This document shows, one piece after another, positions 19,601 through 24,265 of a stretch of DNA of 24,265 nt. A program made the position numbers and the translations under genes. This DNA comes from Botryllus schlosseri. Its lineage: Eukaryota > Chordata > Ascidiacea > Stolidobranchia > Styelidae. Under the pieces are notes generated by a model that was given only the letters and a program-made list of their open reading frames with translations, was not told the DNA's origin and ran no database searches. Location of the stretch: contig ATSW01014673.1 in NCBI GenBank assembly GCA_000444245.1, positions 1 to 24,265 on the forward strand, written 5' to 3'. The stretch's first letter is position 1, and every line of letters starts with the position of its first letter.

Positions 19601-21423
19601 CTAATACATTTGGGAAAAGTTGGATTATTATATACAATTACAGTTCGCAGTGTAGCAAATTCTTCGGCCCTCTATCCTCGCATTACATACTATCCATGTT
19701 TACATTGCTTTGGATTGGGTTCGCACTGTTGCTGAGCAGTACAATAACGGTCGTTTTCGTGAAGGTCGAAGCGATTGCATCGAATAAACGGGATAAGACT
19801 AACGCCGGTGAGTAATTAATCCTCATTTCCCCAATTAACCATATTTTGCATGTCGGTTAGTCCTATCTGTTTATATAGTATATAATATTAGATATGTATT
19901 GGTAAATTATTGAATTTACGTTCACCAAAAATGTTGGTCAGCTTTTGTCAGAAATCATCGAGGAGCCAGAGAAAAGACCAGGGACGAACCTGTAATAAAA
20001 ACTATGCGCTTTTCGGGTTATGACGATATATAGTTAGCAGATACGTTAATGCAAAATTGTGTCGTGAATATATTGTTGAATTAAGTGCTGACGGCTCCAA
20101 ATTTCTATTCTCCCTCTCACTTCAGCGAATTCAGTCCATTCCAAAACCATAAAGAATATCAGGATGAAAACAGTCTTAGCAGTATGTCACCATAGGAATA
20201 AAATATCCTTGACCGTGACTACATCGCTAGGCAGCATTTTACTATCAGTGGTCATCATCATCATATCATCCGCAGTCTGTACCGATGATATATTGTATAA
20301 CAATATATACGTGCTATAACTGGTGAAGCGAAGACGATTTCGAGGGCTCCAACAATTTCTTTAATGTGTTCCAAGCAAAGTGTTCAACACCATGTTTTAA
20401 ATGCAAACTTACCTATCACGCTATAAATCAATATTTATAGATAGTTTGCGAATGATTCCGATTTGCTTTATTGGAACTGACGGCTTTAAGTATATGTAAT
20501 CGACAAGTATGGGACGTGTAAATGACATGGTGATAGCCTTCTATGAAGCACCCGCAATCAATAAAGTATCAGGGGTCATACACTTGCCGCTTTTTTCTCG
20601 ATTCCAATTTGCTCTCAACGTAATACTATAATGCATGATGTGCAGTGTGCGCACTGCGCAGTGTGTAGACTCTATTGCGATAAATAACAAAAAGTTTTCA
20701 GGTGCCATTATAGTACAATGCGATAACGACTCTGCTCTGCTATACTTCATGATGGATTGTCTGTCTATAATCGTGATTTTACAGACTTACCTCGCCATTT
20801 CTAGGCTGTTCAGTGTTCATAGTGTTCATGACACTACAATATTATTGCTAACATTCCTAGCTCCAAAAGAATGGTCATCGAAAATCCATCCAATGGTGCC
20901 GGAATCAGTGAGTAACGTGAATTTAGACCATACTGCTCGTCAACGCGACAGTAGTCCTGCAGCTGTGGGCGAGACAGAGAAGAAAAGACATTCCGTACAC
21001 TACACTATTGTACGTTCATTTGGGTTCAATCGAGACCTGATGTCGCGCTTTTCACTTCTTGTGACCGGCACCCAGAGCGTATTCTGGCTACCGATGACCG
21101 CCATGATATTGTACACTACCATGACGGATGAGGCATTTGGAAGCTTCAAAGAATATGAAATCGCTAATGTTGGTAAGCCGCGGTTTAAATTTAGATCTTC
21201 TCCGACGTTCAGCATCATTTTGCAGATCTACTTTGCGCTGCCAACTCTTCTGAATCCTTGGATTTGTTTACTAACAATGAGCAAATTGAGAGATGCCCTG
21301 CTAAACACTTACCGCAGTTACTGGTATGTTGATATTGTTGATTTTTTGCAACTCCAGATGTGTCTGATTGCGTGTTCCTACTTACTATTAGGTCATAGTG
21401 AAGATCTCAAGAACCTGCGATGA
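13685..21423 (+). CDS. Rhodopsin-like (class A) G-protein-coupled receptor, six exons, ligand unassigned
   Basis: Exons: 13685-13930, 14082-14158, 14415-14534, 18308-18478, 19644-19807 and 20861-21423. Every junction is GT-AG and phases agree (0, 2, 2, 2, 1), giving 446 residues. Seven membrane segments follow in order: TM1 about 29-51 with N42 (ENGLILIAI); TM2 62-80 with D71 (SADLLVAAL); TM3 91-121 ending YSRF where most relatives have D/ERY; TM4 155-173 with W161; TM5 219-244; TM6 322-346 with FWLP; TM7 375-398 with LLNPWIC in place of NPxxY. A glycosylation site NVS lies at 16-18, and intracellular loop 3 is long and charged. The usual TM3 cysteine is absent, yet extracellular loop 2 has several. 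The ATG at 13685 was chosen because the frame upstream runs into the hAT end at 13641. Exon 2 could begin 9 bases earlier. Ligand unknown. Confidence 0.8.
14535..15199. other. First part of the 3.8-kb GPCR intron, nothing recognised
   Basis: This follows the donor GTAATA at 14535. The open frames here (14349-14708 and 14585-14821, plus strand; 14857-15060, minus strand) run across the splice junction or lie in the intron and have no recognisable content. Confidence 0.45.
15200..16430. mobile_element. Probable hAT-type element with AAGTACTTGAGTAG subterminal repeats, in GPCR intron
   Basis: The left end (15214-15290) has CAGTAACGAAGTACTTTTTC and ACTCAAGTA motifs. The right end (16290-16430) has ACTTACTTGAGTAGA, ACTTGAAGTAGTTTT and TTTGAGTAGA in the inverse sense. 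The mirrored subterminal repeats fit a hAT non-autonomous element of about 1.2 kb. The exact termini and target duplication could not be fixed, so the boundaries are approximate. Confidence 0.55.
16560..18010 (-). mobile_element. Degraded R2/NeSL-type LINE 3' part, interrupted by a hAT MITE
   Basis: Read on the minus strand from about 18010 to 16616 it encodes the C-terminal part of a site-specific type of LINE polyprotein. In order: KMPKDTPKAFFHATQAEGGL (17940-17880), a bridge ending TNADNV, then after the inserted MITE GTASEWIGKTSILDGRNYIG (17296-17235). Next comes a CCHC finger (CEC, eight positions, H, four, C) followed by RTYGTRIKRHNRV, and an endonuclease-like block RSDLIVI ... DVTIVSDNADL (16980-16900). 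This order, finger then restriction-like endonuclease, is that of R2/R4/NeSL LINEs. The copy has at least two frame changes and internal stops and lacks its reverse transcriptase, so it is dead and 5'-truncated. The 3' boundary is approximate. Confidence 0.8.
17304..17673. mobile_element. hAT-type MITE, GGTTACCATA family, copy B, inside the LINE
   Basis: Ends TAGGGTTACCATATTTTGG and CGTATGGTAACCCTA, with perfect 8-bp duplications ACGTTGTC at 17296-17303 and 17674-17681. The interior repeats AAAAAAGGTCA and GGAGGACA, as in copy A at 4681-5090. The flanking LINE frame reads on in phase if the element and one duplication are ignored, which confirms the insertion boundaries. Confidence 0.92.
18011..18307. 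other. Intron stretch with a possible hAT terminus
   Basis: At 18067-18144 the minus strand reads CAGTGATTTGCAATTTGCAG and further in GGCGGACCGG. This recalls hAT ends, including the GGACCGG motif of the 10897-13641 element. No partner end was identified. The GPCR exon 4 acceptor TTTTTGTCAG follows at 18298-18307. Confidence 0.35.
18710..19014. mobile_element. hAT-type MITE, CAGTGGTTCTCAAACTAG family, in GPCR intron
   Basis: Ends CAGTGGTTCTCAAACTAGGG and CGGTTTGAGGACCACTG, with perfect 8-bp duplications CTTTACAG at 18702-18709 and 19015-19022. GGGAGGCGTG and GGGGGCGTG motifs lie near both ends. Length is 305 bp. The frame at 18759-18977 is not a gene. Confidence 0.92.
19023..19589. mobile_element. 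hAT-type MITE, CAGGGGTGT[C/A]AAAC family, in GPCR intron
   Basis: The left end CATGGCTGTCAAACTCAGT with CACGGGCC inside faces the right end GGCCCACGGGC ... TTTTACACCCCTG. This is the well-known hAT terminus with GGCCC subterminal motifs. The flanks CTTTACAG and CCTGATAT do not match. The element directly abuts the right duplication of the 18710-19014 MITE. The two minus-strand frames inside overlap and are not genes. Confidence 0.75.
19808..20860. other. Last GPCR intron
   Basis: It runs from donor GTGAGT at 19808 to acceptor ACATTCCTAG at 20851-20860. No terminal repeats were seen. Its last 226 bases stay open in the frame of the final exon and code for a hydrophobic stretch at about 20732-20815. 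This gives a possible alternative acceptor at 20701, which keeps phase. Confidence 0.5.
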
Positions 21424-21765
21424 TCAGAACTGGCAATATATTTTATCCACATAGTTGTGCACTATGGATATATGTCATTATGAAATTTTTTCCGGCAATT
21501 TTTTTTTGTCATAAGCACAGTATGTCATGCGGCGAAAATGACGTGGTAAGGTGATGCTTTACCCTGTCGGGATATGTCTCACTGATGAAGACGGAATGAA
21601 AACGTGTTTCCGCTGGATGCAGTTTGGATTTCGATACAGATTCGATTTCGTTATCAGACGGTACCATAAGAGTCAAATTTTTCAGTCGGTTCTGCTACAA
21701 ATACAATTTTGAAATGATTCCACTCCATTTCACATATCATATGTGTTTTCATTATACGTTTAGAA
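21424..21765. other. Downstream flank of the GPCR, presumed 3' UTR
   Basis: This follows the stop TGA at 21421-21423. No canonical AATAAA was noticed before the hAT element at 21766. No other feature was recognised. Confidence 0.4.
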
Positions 21766-22770
21766 GAGTAGTTCTCAACCGTGGTCCACGATACCTCTAA
21801 ATTTAAAAAATTGTCGATAACCTAATTTGCATTTATTGAAATTAGGATAATCACGAGGCAATTTCGTTTCATTACTTTTACTGGCTTCGTAATGTTTGCG
21901 AAAATCCATTTTCTCGTGTGATATACATATAGTCACTATTCCAAAATAACTTCAAGATGAGAAATGACCTTGCTGGACGTTATATGTTCATTAAAAATCT
22001 GTTTATTAATTTTGGTGCTATATTTGTTGCGATCATGCCCAATGGTATCGTCGGCGTGCTACGCTACATTCGCCACCTATCTTTGTGGAAATGGATTTTC
22101 GGCACTCGTTCATATCAAATCATATATATGAAAAAATATCAAAAGAAGTTATATATTGAAAGATAGGTATATAGGTTAGGTTGTTAAGCTATGTTAACAC
22201 TTCGTGGAAACAGAAGGCGGACGGTCATATGGTGATGCGATAGGTAATATGCACAGTACTTTCCAATTCTCCACTATAGTTGCTGACGATTACCCCTGAC
22301 GAGTGTCAGCCGAATATTCTTGTTTATATCAATATCAATATATTATTCAACCGAAGATCATGAATTAACTGAAGGAAGAAGTCGTTTAGGATATCAAGGA
22401 TGAGGCTCAACTTGAGCTAGTGTGTCTCTTTTGACAATTATCAAAATTGCAAGATTCATATTTGCGACTAATGCAGAATGAGAATAATCACCATAATTTA
22501 GGTGCAATTTTCGAAATGATGTTTCTGTTACTATTACACCGCTTACGCAGATCGCATGACGAGGAGGAATCTAGATAAATCTCAAACATTTATGAAGGGA
22601 TTCTGAAGTCCACCTCGGTCCGACTCATACCCGCAACCCGTTAGTACTACCGCATTGCAGCGTACCACTACGCTATCTCGTCAATCAGAATACTCGAATT
22701 GCGAGGGTGCTGCCGACTATGTTTCCCATTTGAGAGGGGGCCATGAGGTCAAAAAGGTTGACAACCACTC
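21766..22770. mobile_element. hAT-type element, GAGTGGTTCTCAACC family
   Basis: The left end GAGTAGTTCTCAACCGTGG and right end AAAAAGGTTGACAACCACTC are inverse and match at 13 of the first 15 bases. GTGGTCCACG and GGGGGCCATGAGG lie just inside. The flanks GTTTAGAA and CACTAGTC do not match. The frame at 21957-22166 has no transposase motif. A SINE-like sequence is nested at about 22550-22690. Confidence 0.7.
22550..22690 (-). mobile_element. tRNA-derived SINE, nested in a hAT element
   Basis: On the minus strand 22680-22668 gives an A box (TAGCGTAGTGGTA), and about 35 bases downstream GGTATGAGTCG matches the polymerase III B box at 8 of 11 positions. A non-tRNA tail follows to about 22550. 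The spacing fits a tRNA-derived SINE head. A related string CCCATTAGTACT occurs near 8201 (here CCCGTTAGTACT), hinting at a second relic. Confidence 0.5.
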
Positions 22771-22780
22771 CACTAGTCTA

Positions 22781-22960
22781 CAGTGTTGGGATGACTCGAG
22801 TCAGACTCGACTCACCTTTTTCGTATGACTTGACTTGACTCGAGTCACTTTGCTAAAATGACTTGACTTGACTTGACTCGGCGCTTCAGAAATGTGGATT
22901 GACTCGTGACTCAGAGCAAAATTCACGAGTCAATTTCAAGTCATCAAGTATAATCGGTGT
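22781..22960. mobile_element. hAT-like element terminus with TGACTCGAGTCA subterminal repeats
   Basis: It starts CAGTGTTGGGATGACTCGAG at 22781, followed by dense GACTTGACT and GACTCGAGTC repeats to about 22950. It is the same family as the terminus at 1-177, in the opposite arrangement. No right end was found before the LINE at 23233, so the copy is truncated or its far end has decayed. Confidence 0.65.
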
Positions 22961-23232
22961 CGATAAAAATCACCGTATCTTCCATATGTTCGGATTCTCG
23001 CAAAATTCTGTTGTAACCCGTGAGAGTGACCAATCCTTCAATGATCGTGTGTTTTACCGAGCCTCCATTGACTTCTCACTAATAAATTGACGCCAAACGC
23101 AGTGATCGAAGCTCACAGCTTACGTTGTCGTAAACTAATAGTAAAGTAATTTAATAGCAAAATATTCATTTCTTACCTTAACCTCTTGTTTTATTGAAAT
23201 TGAATACCTATATAGTTTATATACTCCTCAAA
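22961..23232. other. Spacer between hAT terminus and LINE
   Basis: No gene or terminal repeat recognised. It may be the interior of the truncated hAT element that starts at 22781. Confidence 0.35.
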
Positions 23233-23262
23233 CATCATCATCATCATCATCATCATCATCAT
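23233..23262. repeat. (ATC)n microsatellite, LINE tail
   Basis: About ten uninterrupted CAT units form the 3' tail of the minus-strand LINE copy 2. Confidence 0.9.
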
Positions 23263-23875
23263 TGGTTGATTAGCAATTTGATCAGTTCAATACACCACAA
23301 AAATGCGATACAATGAAAAAATAGGAAGGTGTCGAAGCGACTTGGAGTAGTCTATGGAATCAGACACCCACCTTGGCCTAGGCGATGTAAAGAGAAGGCA
23401 TGCACATTGAGTGAAAAGTAAAGAAGCTACAAAAATGGGGTGGCATGCCATGGAAGGCAAGATCGATAGGTCAGTCGTGGTCAGGTATTCTTGAGGATGA
23501 ACTAGTATTCATTTAGTAGTAATTGCTGGTATTTCGACTTGAATGTGGACATGCTCGTCGACTGTCGGATAGCCGGCGGGATACTGTTCCACACATCAGG
23601 TCCGGCATATTTGATGGAGCGATGATCTTTTCGGTCGATCATATGATATTTGGACGACATGGACGCGCGTGTGTTGTAGGCCTACTTGTGCGCTTTTGAT
23701 TCCGAGGTAAAAAAGTCATTGAAATATTCGGGGCAACGACCGCAGTGGAACTGATACATAAACTTTCGATTTGTATTTTCCGTATATCTTCTATGTTTAG
23801 GACACCGAATCTCTTCAGCAGCGACTTGTTGGATGGACAATAGGGCTGTTCAAAAATTATTTTTTTCGGATTACA
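23233..23875 (-). mobile_element. 5'-truncated LINE 3' end (L2/CR1-like), copy 2
   Basis: Read on the minus strand it encodes the C-terminus of a LINE reverse transcriptase protein: LLKRFGVLNIEDIRKIQIES (about 23828-23768), then in a shifted frame MYQFHCGRCPEYFNDFFTSE, a YNTRAS motif, and GPDVWNSIPPAIRQSTSMST (23603-23544), ending LLLNEY and a stop near 23504. The order LLKRF, YNTR and VWNSIP is the usual tail of CR1/L2-group LINEs. One frame shift and one internal stop show that it is dead. The 3' UTR matches copy 1 at 3523-3780 and ends in an ATC/GAT trinucleotide tail. Confidence 0.85.
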
Positions 23876-24006
23876 GCCATTCACTGATTAAATTGTCAGG
23901 TTACCCTAAAAAACGCTGCACACCAAATTCGGTACAATTCTAACAAGTATAAGCATCCGCAGATCCAATTAAAAATTTTAATTTATTAGGGAGAATTAAA
24001 AATAAA

Positions 24007-24265
24007 ATTTCAATTTTTTTGCTAGCCCTATAAAATTGTTGCGCTGTCTTCAAAGACGATAGAAAACAAATTTGACTGAATTCCGACCAGTAAAAGAGGA
24101 GTTATGTGAGTTTTTCGTTGATAATTCTTGGATTATCCACTGATCAAGGATAATCGAAAAACTCACGTAATTTCACTTCTACTGGTCGAAATTGAGTCAA
24201 ATTTGTTTTGCATCGTCTTTGAAGACAGCTCAACAATTTCATGGGGTTGGCAGAAAAATTAGAAA
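24007..24265. repeat. Long inverted repeat, palindromic element running off the right edge
   Basis: The left arm (about 24007-24117) and right arm (24155 to the window end) are inverse copies with few mismatches. Examples are AGCTGTCTTCAAAGACGAT against GCTGTCTTCAAAGACGAT, and ACAAATTTGACT and GACCAGTA on both arms. The 37-bp centre holds a smaller hairpin GATTATCC/GGATAATC. Homology between the arms reaches the last base, so the outer end lies outside. It is likely a fold-back or MITE-type DNA element; the family is unassigned. Confidence 0.75.

Noticed and set aside
20635-21423. The 262-codon frame as an intact single-exon gene
   Set aside because: Only the part from 20861 has receptor features (TM6, TM7, helix 8); the start falls in an intron and four earlier helices would be missing.
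1-24265. Retroviral, LTR or Polinton-type element
   Set aside because: No long terminal repeats, capsid, integrase or envelope-like frames were seen; all identifiable mobile sequences are hAT-type, LINE, SINE or fold-back.

Overview
The window looks like a piece of an animal nuclear genome. It has spliced genes with GT-AG introns, a transmembrane-protein gene of the metazoan TMEM33 family, a multi-exon seven-transmembrane receptor, LINE 3' ends and a very dense load of hAT-type DNA transposons. Composition is AT-rich. Three of the four complete TMEM33 introns are only 76-130 bp. An invertebrate with a compact gene body is likely; a tunicate is a guess from intron size and repeat style, not a demonstration. 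There are no bacterial operons, CRISPR arrays or rRNA, and I saw no retroviral, LTR or Polinton-like element.

Layout. (1) 1-1914: minus-strand TMEM33 gene, five coding exons from the ATG at 1914 down to 252. The last coding exon lies beyond the left edge, and a hAT end sits in the intron there. (2) 1915-13640: about 11.7 kb with no gene I can support. It is built of hAT-type non-autonomous elements (several with 8-bp target-site duplications), a LINE 3' end, a tandem array of about 190 bp, a fold-back element and a nested transposon stack at 10897-13641. (3) 13685-21423: plus-strand class A GPCR-like gene in six coding exons whose splice phases all agree. Its introns hold two hAT elements at 18710-19589, a hAT-like element at 15200-16430, and a degraded R2-type LINE at 16560-18010 into which a hAT MITE has jumped. 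(4) 21424-24265: hAT elements, a tRNA-like SINE, a minus-strand LINE 3' end with an (ATC)n tail, and a long palindromic element running off the right edge.

The two host genes look independent: TMEM33 is an endoplasmic reticulum/nuclear envelope membrane protein and the GPCR is an unassigned receptor, transcribed divergently across the transposon-filled gap. Nine hAT-type elements show 8-bp duplications (six perfect, three 7/8). They record a relative order of insertion: the R2-type LINE predates the MITE inside it; the outer 10897-13641 element predates the two inside it; the 5173-5914 fold-back element predates the MITE in its right arm. All coordinates, splice sites and repeats were read by eye; no alignment or database search was run.
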